Assembly: GCF_944324525.1 (NCBI RefSeq)
Contig: NZ_CALUWS010000005.1
Span: forward strand, 1 to 64,000
Source: an uncultured Desulfovibrio sp.
GTDB taxonomy: Bacteria; Desulfobacterota; Desulfovibrionia; Desulfovibrionales; Desulfovibrionaceae
DNA: 64,000 bases
Direction of reading: 5' to 3'
Positions 23,431 through 33,011 of the stretch are shown in pieces (position 1 is the first letter of the stretch; the number at the start of each line of letters is the position of its first letter). The notes below the pieces were generated by a model, which saw only the letters and a list, made by a program, of their open reading frames with translations, made no database searches and was not told the DNA's origin. The translations under genes were made by a program, and so were the position numbers.

Positions 23431-24567
23431 CTACATCCCCGCGGCCTGGGCGGCCTCTTCGGGATAGATGGCGGCCACGCCGGCCAGGAAGTCCGCGTAG
23501 CGGTTTTCCAGGATGGCCTGCCGGGCATTGCGTACGAGGTCGAGGAAGTACGTCAGGTTGTGCAGGGAGTTGAGACGGAAGGAGAGCAGCTCCTTGCTGA
23601 CGTAGAGATGGCGCAGATAGGCCCGCGAGAAGGTGCGGCAGGTGTAGCAGCCGCATTGCGGGTCCAGGGGGCCGTCGTCCTCGGCGTATTCCTTGCGCTT
23701 GATGTTGATCTTGCCCTGCGAGGTGTACAACGTGCCGTTACGGGCGTTGCGGGTGGGCAGCACGCAGTCGAACATGTCGATGCCGGCCGCTATGCCGTTG
23801 GCGATGTCCAGCGGGGTGCCCACGCCCATGAGATAACGGGGCTTGTCGGCGGGCAGCTGCGGCGCGATGTCGTACATGAAATCGTACATGACGGGCTTGG
23901 GCTCGCCCACGGAGAGGCCGCCGACGGCAAAACCATCAAAGTCGTGGGCGCAGAGCTCCTCGATGGAACGGCGGCGCAGGTCCTTGAAGAAACCGCCCTG
24001 CGTGATGGCGAAGAGCAGATTGTGCGCCGTGCCCGCCGGATAGTGTTGCCGGGCGCGCAGGGCCCAGCGGGTGGTGAGGGCCGTGGATTTGTCGGTATAG
24101 GCGTAATCCGCGCCGTGGGGGACGCATTCGTCCAGCACCATCATGATGTCCGAGTTGAGGCTGCGTTGGATGTCCACCACGTTTTCCGGCGTGAACAGAT
24201 GCCTGGAGCCGTCCAGATGGGAGCGGAACTCCGCGCCTTCTTCCCGCAGCTTGCGCAGGGAGTTCAGGCTGAAGATCTGGAAGCCGCCGCTGTCGGTGAG
24301 GATGGCGCCGGGCCAGGAGGCGAAACCGTGCAGGCCGCCGTGGCGTTCCACCAGCTTGTGGCCGGGGCGCAGATAGAGGTGATAGGTATTGCCCAGGATG
24401 ATGGGCGCGTTCATGGCGGCCAGATCGTCGGGGGCCACGGCCTTCACCGAGCCGACGGTGCCCACGGGCATGAAGATGGGCGTGGGGATGTCCCCGTGCG
24501 CGGTGTGGACGATGCCCGCCCGGGCCGCGCCGTCGGTATGCAGCAGGGTATAGGTGGATGTCTTCAT
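23431..24567 (-). CDS. tgt: tRNA-guanine transglycosylase
   Basis: Tgt exchanges guanine-34 of GUN-anticodon tRNAs for preQ1 in queuosine synthesis. The 378-residue length is standard. [11 protein letters not shown] carries the catalytic Asp region, MGVGTPLDI and [13 protein letters not shown] the nucleophile region. The C-terminal zinc site is read from CGCYTC and the downstream His. ATG 24567 gives [13 protein letters not shown]; longer open frames run into the DUF1848 gene. It is likely cotranscribed with the SDR and DUF1848 genes upstream. Confidence 0.97.
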   Translation of the reverse strand: MKTSTYTLLHTDGAARAGIVHTAHGDIPTPIFMPVGTVGSVKAVAPDDLAAMNAPIILGNTYHLYLRPGHKLVERHGGLHGFASWPGAILTDSGGFQIFSLNSLRKLREEGAEFRSHLDGSRHLFTPENVVDIQRSLNSDIMMVLDECVPHGADYAYTDKSTALTTRWALRARQHYPAGTAHNLLFAITQGGFFKDLRRRSIEELCAHDFDGFAVGGLSVGEPKPVMYDFMYDIAPQLPADKPRYLMGVGTPLDIANGIAAGIDMFDCVLPTRNARNGTLYTSQGKINIKRKEYAEDDGPLDPQCGCYTCRTFSRAYLRHLYVSKELLSFRLNSLHNLTYFLDLVRNARQAILENRYADFLAGVAAIYPEEAAQAAGM

Positions 24568-24637
24568 GGCGGCAGGGTAGCCGCAGGCGGGCCGGGACGC
24601 AAGGGGGGCGGCGGACGGCGGGCGCGAAGGGCCTTTC

Positions 24638-25663
24638 TCAGGCAAGCAGTTCGCGGCCCGGCGCAAGGTGGGCCAGCCGTTCCCGCACCACGGCCTCGGA
24701 TTGATTGGCGTAGCAGTAGAGGCAGCCGTGCAGGCAGGTGGAATACGCCCCGATGTCCCGGCTGGGCAGGCAGCGGCAGGCCGTGCGCTGGGAGCCGTCG
24801 CGCGGCGGAGCGGCGTCTTGTCTGGCGCTCGCGTCCGCCAGGGGCAGGAGCGAGCCTTGTACCGGCGCGGGAGGCGGCCCGCACAGGCGCTGTATCTCTG
24901 TATCCCGGGGGCAAAGCCGCCGGACGAGTTCACCGTCCACGCAGGCATTGTGCGCGATGCCCAGAGCGCGCAGGTCGATGGTCTCGGCGCAGCTTGCCAG
25001 TTGCGGACGTCGCGGCCAGCCGTCCGCCAGCCGGCGGAGGCCCGCGGCCAGTTCCCGCTGTTCGTCGGGAGTGGGGGCACGCAACGAGGGATCATGCCGC
25101 CGCAGGGCATTTGCCGTCTTGCGGTACATGTCCAGGAAACTGAAGACCAGTTTCTCGGTGTACGGGGCAAGCCTGCGGCCCAGCGCGTCGATGCGGTCCA
25201 GCAGGCGCGGCACGCTGAGGCCGCCGCCCAGGATGAGGGGATCGAAACGCCAGACGACGCGCTCCGGCCCGATGCTGTCCGCCAGACGGCAAAAGGTGTC
25301 AAGCCGCTGGGCCAGCGGCGGCACATGCGGTTCCAGTCCTTCGGCGGCGTAGTCGTTGAGGGTGAACTGGAAGTAGAAGGCATGGCCGCGCCCGGCGATC
25401 TCCGGCAGATGCGGCAGGAAGGGCCGGGGATTTTTGCTCCAGAAAACGAAGACGCGCGCTGAATCCAGGGCGATGGCGCTGACTTGCCGGCTGTTGCAGG
25501 GATTGCGCCGCAAACAGTGGCCCGCCCGCAGCCGCTCCATGAACCACGCGCCGTGAAAGGCGGGGATGTCCGTGGCCCGGCTGGCGGAAACGATGAGCGG
25601 GCTGACGGCCGGGACGTCCCCTTCGGCGGTGGAGAGGCGGCGTGCGGCGGGGGCGGCGTTCAT
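24638..25663 (-). CDS. DUF1848 family protein with Cys-rich C-terminus
   Basis: The 341-residue cytosolic protein matches DUF1848. The N-terminus reads [15 protein letters not shown], followed by [11 protein letters not shown] and [10 protein letters not shown]. The C-terminus has a cysteine cluster, [15 protein letters not shown] then HGCLYCYAN. That cluster suggests an Fe-S or metal site of radical-SAM/photolyase-related type; function is not established. Its ATG overlaps the SDR stop (ATGA) and tgt starts 70 bp downstream. Confidence 0.85.
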   Translation of the reverse strand: MNAAPAARRLSTAEGDVPAVSPLIVSASRATDIPAFHGAWFMERLRAGHCLRRNPCNSRQVSAIALDSARVFVFWSKNPRPFLPHLPEIAGRGHAFYFQFTLNDYAAEGLEPHVPPLAQRLDTFCRLADSIGPERVVWRFDPLILGGGLSVPRLLDRIDALGRRLAPYTEKLVFSFLDMYRKTANALRRHDPSLRAPTPDEQRELAAGLRRLADGWPRRPQLASCAETIDLRALGIAHNACVDGELVRRLCPRDTEIQRLCGPPPAPVQGSLLPLADASARQDAAPPRDGSQRTACRCLPSRDIGAYSTCLHGCLYCYANQSEAVVRERLAHLAPGRELLA

Positions 25664-26370
25664 TCCAGATAGATCATGCGGCGGGTCATGCCGCCGTCCA
25701 CCACGAGGTTGATGCCGTTGACGAAATCATTGTCCGGGGCGGCAAGGAAGAGGGCGGCGCGCAGGATGTCGTCCGGCCGCCCCACACGCCCGGAGGGGTG
25801 TTGGGCATGGTCTTCCGGGCGCAGGGCGGCGTAATCGCCGGTCTCGATCCAGCCGGGGCTGATGGCGTTGACCGTGATCCCGCTGCCGCGCAGGGAGACG
25901 CAGAGCGAGACCGTGAGCGCCGTGATGCCGCCCTTGGACGCGCCGTAGGCGTCCCAGTGGGCCTCGTTCTGCGGGCCGCGCGTGGAGGCGATATTGATGA
26001 TGCGGCCATAGCCCGCGCCCGCATTGGCCGTCTGGAAGGCCCGGCAGCAAAGGAACGCGCCGCGCAGGTTGGTATCCAGCACGTTGTCCCATTCCTCGGC
26101 GGCAAGGTCCGGCAGCGGCTTGCAGAAATGGCTGACCGCGCCGTTGTTGATGAGCAGGTGCAGCGGGCCGAAGCGTTGCCGGGCCAGGGCAAAGGCCGCC
26201 TGTATGGATGCCTCCTCCCGCAGATCCATGCGTACGGGCAGGATGCGGGGATGGGAAAAGCGGGCGTCGTCCATGTCGCAGGCCAGCACGTCGTAGCCCT
26301 GCGCGGCAAAGCCTTCGCAGAGACAGCGGCCGATGCCGCGTGCGCCGCCGGTGATGATGGCTGTGGGCAT
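25660..26370 (-). CDS. Short-chain dehydrogenase/reductase
   Basis: This 236-residue NAD(P)-dependent oxidoreductase has the cofactor loop TGGARGIG, NNGAVSH, the catalytic Ser in NIASTRG and the YGASK motif. AISPGWIET is also typical. The substrate is unknown. ATG 26370 follows GGGAG; a longer frame to 26493 overlaps the divergent LysE-family gene and was rejected. It is first in the SDR-DUF1848-tgt operon. Confidence 0.9.
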   Translation of the reverse strand: MPTAIITGGARGIGRCLCEGFAAQGYDVLACDMDDARFSHPRILPVRMDLREEASIQAAFALARQRFGPLHLLINNGAVSHFCKPLPDLAAEEWDNVLDTNLRGAFLCCRAFQTANAGAGYGRIINIASTRGPQNEAHWDAYGASKGGITALTVSLCVSLRGSGITVNAISPGWIETGDYAALRPEDHAQHPSGRVGRPDDILRAALFLAAPDNDFVNGINLVVDGGMTRRMIYLE

Positions 26371-26516
26371 GGGATATCTCCCGGATATGATGATGTTGAC
26401 AGGCCTCACGGGCCGCCTCGGGCAAAGGGCCTTGCATCGCCCCCTGCCTTCTGCCACAAGACGGAAAATACGTCGTGCCGGCCCGCCCCGCAAGGAAAGG
26501 CAAGGAGGAAACTGCC

Positions 26517-27161
26517 GTGCTCTGGGAGAATCTGCTGCTCTATGTGCCCATGTCCGCCCTCATGGTCATCATGCCGGGACCGGACTTCGCGCTGGTGACG
26601 CGCGTGTCGCTTTCCCAGGGGCGGGTGGCGGGCACGCTGGCCGCCTGCGGCGTGGCCCTGGGCATCGGTCTGCACACGGCGCTGGCCATGCTCGGCATAT
26701 CCGCGGCCATCGCCCATTCCCGCCTGCTGTTCAGCCTGTTGGAATACGGCGGCGGGGCGTTCCTCTGCTGGATGGGCTTCCAGTCGTTGCGCGGCGCCTC
26801 CACGGCGGCGCAGGCGGTCTTGCGCTGCGGGGAGGGGACCCTGGCCGCAACGTCCGGCATGTCCCTGCGTCGGAGTTTCCTGCAGGGATTTTTGACCAAT
26901 GTGCTCAACCCCAAGGCCATCGTCTACTTTTTGACTTTCCTGCCGCAGTTCATGCAGCCGGATGCGCCGCTGGCCCCGCAATTCCTGGTGCTGGGCGGCA
27001 TCCTCGGCCTGCTCGTCCTGCTCTGGTTCGTCACGCTGGCCAACTTGCTGCAGACGGTGCGCGCGCTTTTCCTGCGTCCGCGCGTACAGCTCTGGCTCTA
27101 CCGCTGTACCGGCGTCTTCTTCCTTTGTTTCGGCCTGCGGCTGGCGCTGTCCGCCCTGTAG
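26517..27161 (+). CDS. LysE/RhtB family amino-acid exporter
   Basis: The ~214-residue inner-membrane protein has about six hydrophobic spans. It carries the family signature MPGPDFALVTRVSLSQGR near the N-terminus and GFLTNVLNPKAIVYFL in the middle. Such proteins export amino acids such as threonine, homoserine or lysine; substrate unassigned. The start is GTG 26517, placed 8 nt after AAGGAGG; an ATG at 26475 would put this site inside the gene. It diverges from the SDR operon and converges on the histidine kinase gene. Confidence 0.88.
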   Translation: MLWENLLLYVPMSALMVIMPGPDFALVTRVSLSQGRVAGTLAACGVALGIGLHTALAMLGISAAIAHSRLLFSLLEYGGGAFLCWMGFQSLRGASTAAQAVLRCGEGTLAATSGMSLRRSFLQGFLTNVLNPKAIVYFLTFLPQFMQPDAPLAPQFLVLGGILGLLVLLWFVTLANLLQTVRALFLRPRVQLWLYRCTGVFFLCFGLRLALSAL

Positions 27162-27193
27162 CGGCAAATAAGCCGTACACGGCTCCGCTTACT

Positions 27194-28894
27194 CTAGTCC
27201 CCGGCCCCGAAGGTCAGCCGGGCGATGAGACCGCCGCCGGGGCGCTCCAGCAGGTGCAGATCGGCATTGTTCTGCCGCGCCATACTGCGCGCGATGGACA
27301 GGCCGAGCCCGCTGCCGCCCTCATGCCGGCCACGGGCCGGGTCCAGCCGGAAAAAGGGTTCGAAGACCTGTTCGCGCTTTTCGGGCGGGATGCCGGGGCC
27401 GTCGTCCTCCACATCCACGATCCAGGCGCCGCTTGCGGGGCAGCGGTGCAGGCGCACCACGATATGAACGGCATAGCGCAGGGCATTGTCCACAAGATTG
27501 TCCAGACAGCGGCGCAGGGCATGGCCGCGGATGGGCAGGATGCAGCTTTTGCCGTCCGTTTCGGCCAGGAAGCGCAGGCGTTCTTCCGCAGCGGCGCTTG
27601 CCGGAGCCGTGGCGTGTTCCTCGCCGGAGAGGAGAGAGGCCAGACGGTCGGTGACCAGGCTGTCCAGAAAGGCCGAGAGATCCGTCCGGTGCAGGTTTTC
27701 CCGCGGCATCTGGGCGTGTCCCAGTTCTTCGCTGCTGCGCATGATGGCCGAAAGGGTGTTGACGTCGGCCTCCAGCTTGCGGCGCAGGAGATCGTCGGGA
27801 ACCTGTTCCACCCGCAGGCGCAGCCGGGTCAGCGGCGTGCGCAGATCGTGGGCCACGGCGGCCAGCATGCGCTGATGCTGTTCCAGCGCGGCCTTGATGC
27901 GGCGGCTCATGCGGTTGAAGGCGCGGGCCGCTTCGGCCACCTCCGGCGGGCCGCTTTCCGGCAGGGGGGGCGTATGGCGGTCCTGCCCCAGCGTGTCGCT
28001 GGCCTGCATGAGCTGGCGCAGGGGCGCGATGAGCCGGTGCACCACGAAAACGGTCAGGATCAGCATGCCCAGCGCCTCCAGCCCCAGCAGCGCCAGCATG
28101 AGGGGCCACGACGGCGCGAGACGGCTGATGCGGTGGATATCCAGCCAGGTGTCGTTGTCCAGCCGGACAAAGAGGCGGCTGATGTAGACGTCCGCCTGAT
28201 TGGTGCCGGGCAGCATGAGCAGGCGCGCCAGGCCTGTGGGGCCTTGCCGGGTGACGCGGGTCACGAAGACCCACGGCGGCACGGCGGTATAGGGCGCCAC
28301 TTCCTTCAGGTCCGTGAGCTGGGAGCCTTCGTCCGCCCAGAAGGATTCGCTGGGCGGGAAGTGCGGCGGCGCGGCGCTGTCCGGGCGGGAGGGCTGGCTC
28401 TCGCCTGGATGTCGGGAGACCATGTCCTTGCTCCACGGCAGCAGTTCGGTCGCGCTCGGTTCCGGCGAGAGATCGTCCGTGGAATCCTCGGGCGGAAGGG
28501 GAGAGACGAAGCCTTTGAGGCTGTTGCTGATGCGTTGCCGCAGGAAGAGGGAGGCCGCGTCGCGATACTGGACGGGCTGCGAGGAAGGCCGCAGGATGCG
28601 GGCATTGACGGCATCCAGACGGCGCAGGCGGAGGATGAGCTCCGGCAGGGGCGCGCCGCCCTCATGCAGGGGGTCGAGCATGAGCAGGCAGAGGGTGAGG
28701 CTGGAGGCATGGTCGGCCAGCACCATGCGCGCGGCCTGCTCGTCGTCCAGGCGGTGGGCCAGCAGGGCCGTCAGGCTGTGCAGCAGCAGGAAGGTCAGCC
28801 CCAGCAGGAACCAGAGCCGGGTCTGCAGGCCGATGCGGGCAAAGAAGGCGCGCAGCGGCGCGCGGCCTTTCGCAGCGGCGGGCGGCGTATTCAT
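27194..28894 (-). CDS. Sensor histidine kinase (EnvZ-like), two-component system
   Basis: This 566-residue inner-membrane kinase has a first span near 27-47, a periplasmic region of roughly 220 residues, a second span near 265-285, then HAMP. The phosphoacceptor is the His in AAVAHDLRTPLTRLRLR. The N box is DNLVDNALRY and the G boxes are DDGPGIPP and GSGLGLSIA. Its ATG overlaps the response regulator stop (ATGA). The periplasmic part is Pro/Ser-rich in its middle and gives no ligand clue. Confidence 0.93.
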   Translation of the reverse strand: MNTPPAAAKGRAPLRAFFARIGLQTRLWFLLGLTFLLLHSLTALLAHRLDDEQAARMVLADHASSLTLCLLMLDPLHEGGAPLPELILRLRRLDAVNARILRPSSQPVQYRDAASLFLRQRISNSLKGFVSPLPPEDSTDDLSPEPSATELLPWSKDMVSRHPGESQPSRPDSAAPPHFPPSESFWADEGSQLTDLKEVAPYTAVPPWVFVTRVTRQGPTGLARLLMLPGTNQADVYISRLFVRLDNDTWLDIHRISRLAPSWPLMLALLGLEALGMLILTVFVVHRLIAPLRQLMQASDTLGQDRHTPPLPESGPPEVAEAARAFNRMSRRIKAALEQHQRMLAAVAHDLRTPLTRLRLRVEQVPDDLLRRKLEADVNTLSAIMRSSEELGHAQMPRENLHRTDLSAFLDSLVTDRLASLLSGEEHATAPASAAAEERLRFLAETDGKSCILPIRGHALRRCLDNLVDNALRYAVHIVVRLHRCPASGAWIVDVEDDGPGIPPEKREQVFEPFFRLDPARGRHEGGSGLGLSIARSMARQNNADLHLLERPGGGLIARLTFGAGD

Positions 28895-29628
28895 GCCCGG
28901 TCCTGCGGGCCGGCCTCTTCGCGGGTGACGTCCGTGGCCAGCACGTAGCCTTCGCCGCGCACGGTCTTGATGAGCGTGCCGTAACGGCCGTCGTCCTGCA
29001 GGCGGTTGCGCAGGCGGCTGATAAGCACGTCGATGCTGCGGTCATAGGGTTGGGCGTTGCGGCCCTGCGTCTGTTCCAGCAGGGTGTCCCGACTGAGCAC
29101 CTGCCGGGGATGCTGGAGGAAGATGGTCAGCAGCCGGTACTCCGCGCCGCTCAACGGCATGATGACGTCATCGGCCGTCAGCAGGTGACGGGCGGTGGTG
29201 TCCAGCCGCCAGGAGGCAAAGCGCAGGATGCCGCCCTGCGGGGCGGGAGGCTCGCTTTCGCCGCTGCGGCGCAGCACCGTGCGGATGCGGGCCAGCAGCT
29301 CGCGCGGCTCGAAGGGTTTGCCGAGGTAATCGTCCGCTCCCAGCTCCAGCCCGACGATGCGGTCCGTGCTTCCGTCCAGCGCGGAGAGGAAGATGGTCGG
29401 CACGCGGGAAAGCTCCCGCAGGCGGCGCAGGACGGCGAAACCGTCATCGCCCGGAAGCATGATGTCCAGCACCACGAGGTCCGCCGGGCCGTCATTCCAG
29501 AGCGTGAAGAAGCCCGCCGCATTATGAGCCGTGCGTACCTGGAAGCCGTTATCGGAAAGATACTCCTGCAACAGTTCGCAGATTTCCACGTCATCGTCGA
29601 GAAGATAGATGCGTTTTGCCGTTTCCAT
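28891..29628 (-). CDS. OmpR-family response regulator
   Basis: The 245-residue protein has an N-terminal receiver with the acidic pair DDD, phosphorylation Asp in VVLDIMLPGDDG and Lys in LGKPFEP. The C-terminal winged helix includes LSGAEYRLL, RSIDVLISRLRNRL and TVRGEGY. It is the partner of the following kinase gene, and the operon probably starts from the promoter near 29.78 kb. Confidence 0.95.
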   Translation of the reverse strand: METAKRIYLLDDDVEICELLQEYLSDNGFQVRTAHNAAGFFTLWNDGPADLVVLDIMLPGDDGFAVLRRLRELSRVPTIFLSALDGSTDRIVGLELGADDYLGKPFEPRELLARIRTVLRRSGESEPPAPQGGILRFASWRLDTTARHLLTADDVIMPLSGAEYRLLTIFLQHPRQVLSRDTLLEQTQGRNAQPYDRSIDVLISRLRNRLQDDGRYGTLIKTVRGEGYVLATDVTREEAGPQDRA

Positions 29629-29769
29629 GCGTGGCTCCAGGTGGCTTGCGGGGTGCGGTACGGTACGCCCGTCGCCTCATGCGGCCCGCATGCGGGATCA
29701 TGCGGCGCTTGCCGGCAGACCGCATCCCGAGAGAGATGTGGCGGGGCACAGGGCTGTTCCTTTTGTCAC

Positions 29770-29798
29770 ATGATAGCTCAAGACAGGGCTGGCGGCAA
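29770..29798 (-). promoter_or_regulatory. Sigma-70 promoter of the two-component operon
   Basis: On the minus strand TTGCCG and TATCAT are 17 bp apart, ~140 bp upstream of the response regulator start, in the 193-bp gap after mutY. Confidence 0.6.
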
Positions 29799-29821
29799 GC
29801 GGGCCCGCGTCCTGAGGACCG

Positions 29822-31021
29822 TCAGACGAGGCGCGCCTGCTCCGGCGCGGCGGCAGCCGCAAAGAGCCGGTCCGCCAGCTTGCGGTGAGCGGCGGGCATG
29901 GCCAGGGTCTGCAGTTCCTGCGGGCTTGCCCAACGGTAGGCGCTGGCGGCGGTCAGCACGGGCGGGACGGGCAGTCCCTCGGCATCCGTTGCCCACGCGC
30001 CCGCCGTCAGTGCGACGCTGAAGCAGTGCAGGGTCACGCGGTAGGTGGTGTAGCCGTGCCGGATGATGCCGTGATCGTCCGTCACCCGCACGGCGAAGCC
30101 CGTTTCCTCATGATGTTCGCGCACTACGGCCTGCCGGGGTTCCTCTCCGGGTTCCACCCGGCCGCCCGGGAATTCCCAGAGCCCGCCCCAGGCCCCGCGG
30201 TCGCAACGTTTCTGCACGAAGATGCGCCCCTCATGCCGCAGCACGCCCGTCACCACATCCAGCAGCACCGTATCGGCCTTGCGGCCGGGCACGGGGCGCT
30301 CGTGCACGATGCCCAGATGGCGGGACAGGCAGAAGTCGGCCAGCGGGCAGGCTTCGCAACGGGGCTTGCGCCCGCAGACGAGCGCGCCAAGTTCCATCAT
30401 GGCCTGGTTGTGCGCCCGGGCCTGTGCGGGCGGCAACAGCTGCTGCGCCAGGGCGGCGATGCGGGCGGCGGCCTCTTTTTCCTTGACCGGCGCATCCACG
30501 TCGAAGACCCGGGCGATGACCCGTTCCACATTGGCGTCCACGCAGGCCACGGGCTGCTCGAAGGCGATGCTGGCGATGGCGGCCGTGGTGTACGGCCCCA
30601 CGCCGGGCAGGGCGGCGATATCCTCCCGCTTCCGGGGGAAGCGCCCGCCGTGCACGTCGCGGATGCGGCGGGCCGCCGCCAGCAGGTTGCGGGCCCGGGA
30701 ATAGTAGCCCAGCCCCTCCCAGGCATGGAGGACCTCCTCCTCCGAGGCGGCCGCCAGGGCTTCCGGCGTGGGGAAGCGCTCCATCCAGCGCTGGAAATAG
30801 CTGACGCCCCTATCCATCTGCGTCTGCTGGAGCATGATCTCCGAGATCCAGACCTCGTAGGGCGTGTAGGTCCTGCGCCAGGGCAGGTCGCGTCCGTGGG
30901 CGGCGAACCAGCGCAACAGGGCTTCCCGCATCTGCGGCAGATGCTCCAGGGGGGCAAGGTGGCCCGGCGGCGGCACGGCGCCGGTGACGGGCAGGGGCAT
31001 TTGAGAAGTTTTTTTGCTCAT
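29822..31021 (-). CDS. mutY: A/G-specific adenine glycosylase MutY with an intact MutT-like Nudix domain
   Basis: MutY removes adenine opposite 8-oxoguanine. The 399-residue protein has SEIMLQQTQ with the catalytic Glu, the helix-hairpin-helix LPGVGPYTTAAIAS, VDANVERV with the catalytic Asp, and a 4Fe-4S site CGRKPRCEACPLADFC (spacing 6-2-5). The C-terminal domain contains GGRVEPGEEPRQAVVREHHE, continuing ETGF. This agrees with the Nudix box apart from a His in the hydrophobic position. Most MutY C-domains keep only the fold, so this copy may also hydrolyse oxidised nucleotides; that is inference. Confidence 0.95.
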   Translation of the reverse strand: MSKKTSQMPLPVTGAVPPPGHLAPLEHLPQMREALLRWFAAHGRDLPWRRTYTPYEVWISEIMLQQTQMDRGVSYFQRWMERFPTPEALAAASEEEVLHAWEGLGYYSRARNLLAAARRIRDVHGGRFPRKREDIAALPGVGPYTTAAIASIAFEQPVACVDANVERVIARVFDVDAPVKEKEAAARIAALAQQLLPPAQARAHNQAMMELGALVCGRKPRCEACPLADFCLSRHLGIVHERPVPGRKADTVLLDVVTGVLRHEGRIFVQKRCDRGAWGGLWEFPGGRVEPGEEPRQAVVREHHEETGFAVRVTDDHGIIRHGYTTYRVTLHCFSVALTAGAWATDAEGLPVPPVLTAASAYRWASPQELQTLAMPAAHRKLADRLFAAAAAPEQARLV

Positions 31022-31049
31022 GGACCCAGCCTACACCCCGGCAGGCGCA

Positions 31050-31078
31050 TTGTCATCAGGCGTCGCTTGGCATATACT
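31050..31078 (+). promoter_or_regulatory. Sigma-70 promoter of ppiB
   Basis: TTGTCA and TATACT are separated by 17 bp, ~55 bp before the ppiB start in the divergent mutY-ppiB gap. Confidence 0.8.
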
Positions 31079-31132
31079 TCCCGGACTCGACGGCCGTCTG
31101 CGCCGCGGGCACATCCATCGTAAGGAGATCCC

Positions 31133-31642
31133 ATGTCCGAGAATCCCACGGTGCTGCTGGAGACAACCTCCGGCGACATCCTCATCGAACTCTTTCCCGA
31201 CAAGGCCCCTGAAACCGTCGCCAACTTCCTGCAGTATGTGGATGACGGTTTTTACAACAATACCATTTTCCATCGCGTCATCCCCGGCTTCATGATCCAG
31301 GGCGGCGGCCTCGGCGCCCGTATGGACGAAAAGCCCACCCGCGAGCCGGTCAAGAACGAGGCCGACAACGGCCTGAAGAACGACCGCGGCACCATCGCCA
31401 TGGCCCGTACCCGCGAGCCGCACAGCGCCACGGCCCAGTTCTTCATCAACCTCGTGGACAACGAGTTTCTTGATCACAGCGAACCCACGCTGGACGGCTG
31501 GGGGTACTGCGTGTTCGGCAAGGTGGTGGACGGCATGGACGCCGTGGACAAGATCGCCAAGGTCAAGACCAAGGCCGTGGGCGTGCACGAGGCCGTGCCC
31601 ACCGATATGGTGCTCATTACCGGCGCAAGCCGCTTCGAATAG
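31133..31642 (+). CDS. ppiB: Cyclophilin-type peptidyl-prolyl cis-trans isomerase
   Basis: This 169-residue protein catalyses proline isomerisation in protein folding. It has no signal peptide, so it is cytosolic. [13 protein letters not shown] supplies the catalytic Arg/Phe, with [19 protein letters not shown] and [10 protein letters not shown] as further family motifs. ATG 31133 follows AAGGAG. A DinB-like gene begins 12 bp downstream. Confidence 0.96.
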   Translation: MSENPTVLLETTSGDILIELFPDKAPETVANFLQYVDDGFYNNTIFHRVIPGFMIQGGGLGARMDEKPTREPVKNEADNGLKNDRGTIAMARTREPHSATAQFFINLVDNEFLDHSEPTLDGWGYCVFGKVVDGMDAVDKIAKVKTKAVGVHEAVPTDMVLITGASRFE

Positions 31643-31654
31643 GACGATCGCATC

Positions 31655-32131
31655 ATGTCCCGAACGTTGACGACGGCGGCGGCAGTGCCCTTTGCCCATG
31701 CCTGGAGCCTGCTGGAAGCCTATGTGGATGCCTGCCCGGACAGCATCTGGGAAGAGAAGCACGGCGGCTGGCCGGTGTGGCAGCAGGTGCTGCACGCGGT
31801 GACGGTGCTGGATTTCTTTACCTGCGGGGAGCAGTCGCTGCTGCCCGCTCCGGCCCCGCAGGACGTGCTCATGCTCACCGTGCAGGGGACGGAAAGCGTG
31901 GACAAGAACGGCCTGCGCGCCTATATGGCGGCGGTGAAGGCCCGGGTGGACGCCTGGCTGGCGGCGCTGGACGATGCCGCGCTGCCCGTGAAGGATGCGC
32001 GCCTGAGCGCGGCCCTGGGCTTTGAGGTCAGCGCCATGTGGGTGCTGGTCATGCTGGCTTCGCATACGCAGTACCATCTGGGCTCGTGCGATGCGGCCCT
32101 GCGCGATCAGGGCCTGCCCGGCGTATTTTAG
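31655..32131 (+). CDS. DinB-like four-helix-bundle protein
   Basis: The 158-residue protein resembles the DinB/YfiT-type putative metal-dependent enzyme superfamily. It has an N-terminal helix, a WQQVLHAVTVLDFF segment with a candidate metal His, and a C-terminal ASHTQYHLGSCDAAL with two more His. These three His positions fit the family's metal site. Substrate unknown; members include thiol-dependent transferases. Probably cotranscribed with ppiB. Confidence 0.7.
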   Translation: MSRTLTTAAAVPFAHAWSLLEAYVDACPDSIWEEKHGGWPVWQQVLHAVTVLDFFTCGEQSLLPAPAPQDVLMLTVQGTESVDKNGLRAYMAAVKARVDAWLAALDDAALPVKDARLSAALGFEVSAMWVLVMLASHTQYHLGSCDAALRDQGLPGVF

Positions 32132-32239
32132 AGAACGTGAAGGCGACGTGTTTCGGGAGGAGGGGCGAGCTGCGGGCCTGATGCGTCAGGGCTGCCGCGC
32201 GCCCGGCCTTCCCGGTCAAGCGCGCTCCCGGAGAAAACT

Positions 32240-32794
32240 ATGAAGACCTATCTTGCCGGCTTCGTCCTTTCGCTGGTGGGGCTGTTCCTGCCCGCCGCCG
32301 TGCGGGCCGAGGACGAGAAAATCGATCCGACCACCTATATCTGCGCGGAATATGTGGCGCTTGCTTCCACGCAGTCCGCGCCTCCGCTCTTCCAGAGCCT
32401 GCAGATCGACGGCTTTGTGAGTTCCAACATCGGCAAGACCGTGGCGGACCCGCGCATGGTCATGAGCCTCATGGCCCGGACCTACTCCGTGTGCCAGCGG
32501 GATCCCACGGCCGTGGCGGCCGATGTCTGGCAGGAAATGAAGCTGGAGCTTTCCGATCCGCTGGACGAGCACTGGAAGGCCGATACGGCCACCTGCCGCC
32601 AGTACAACGACAATCCTGACGACGGCAGCGGCTTCGTCATCTGGTTGGACGGCTACAACCGACATTACAACGTGACCGAAAAGTCCGTTCTGGACAGCCA
32701 GAAGACGCTGGACGCCTTTCTTGCCGCCTGCAAGAAGAAGCCCGACGCCCGCATGATCGACGTCATGCAGGAGACGCTCAAGAACAGCAAGTGA
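32240..32794 (+). CDS. Periplasmic protein with two HdeA/HdeB-like repeats
   Basis: The 184-residue protein has a signal peptide (cut near residue 23) and two related ~75-residue units. Each carries a Cys pair at HdeA-like spacing: Cys35/Cys85 and Cys119/Cys164. The second unit has the FVIWLDGYN sequence typical of HdeA/HdeB-like proteins. These families are small acid-stress chaperones in the periplasm of enteric bacteria. A tandem form would be unusual, and the function here is inferred from weak similarity. It is followed by its own terminator. Confidence 0.65.
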   Translation: MKTYLAGFVLSLVGLFLPAAVRAEDEKIDPTTYICAEYVALASTQSAPPLFQSLQIDGFVSSNIGKTVADPRMVMSLMARTYSVCQRDPTAVAADVWQEMKLELSDPLDEHWKADTATCRQYNDNPDDGSGFVIWLDGYNRHYNVTEKSVLDSQKTLDAFLAACKKKPDARMIDVMQETLKNSK

Positions 32795-32818
32795 GTCTCC
32801 CGTGCATCACGGACAGGA

Positions 32819-32853
32819 ACGGGGCTGCCGGAAACGGCGGCCCCGTTTTTGGT
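32819..32853 (+). terminator. Rho-independent terminator
   Basis: ACGGGGCTGCCG pairs with CGGCGGCCCCGT (one mismatch) and is followed by TTTTTGGTTTTT. It ends the HdeA-like gene transcript. Confidence 0.88.
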
Positions 32854-32871
32854 TTTTCCTGGAGCAATTCC

Positions 32872-33005
32872 CCATAGAAAATGCGGATCGCTCTGGTAGT
32901 CGCGAGAGCGTCTACCCGCAACCAAACACACGGAAAAACCACGCTTTTTTCGTAAGGTGAGGGCAGCCTCAGCAGGGGAATTGGACACAATTTCCCTACA
33001 AATCC
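32872..33005 (+). repeat. Family C dispersed repeat (copy C1)
   Basis: The modules GGTAGTCGCGAGAGCG, CAACCAAACACACGG, a GGAAAAACCACG hairpin, GGTGAGGGCAGC and TTGGACACAATTTCC match the copy at 47.2-47.3 kb. It is joined directly to family B copy B5. Confidence 0.8.
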
Positions 33006-33011
33006 GATCCA

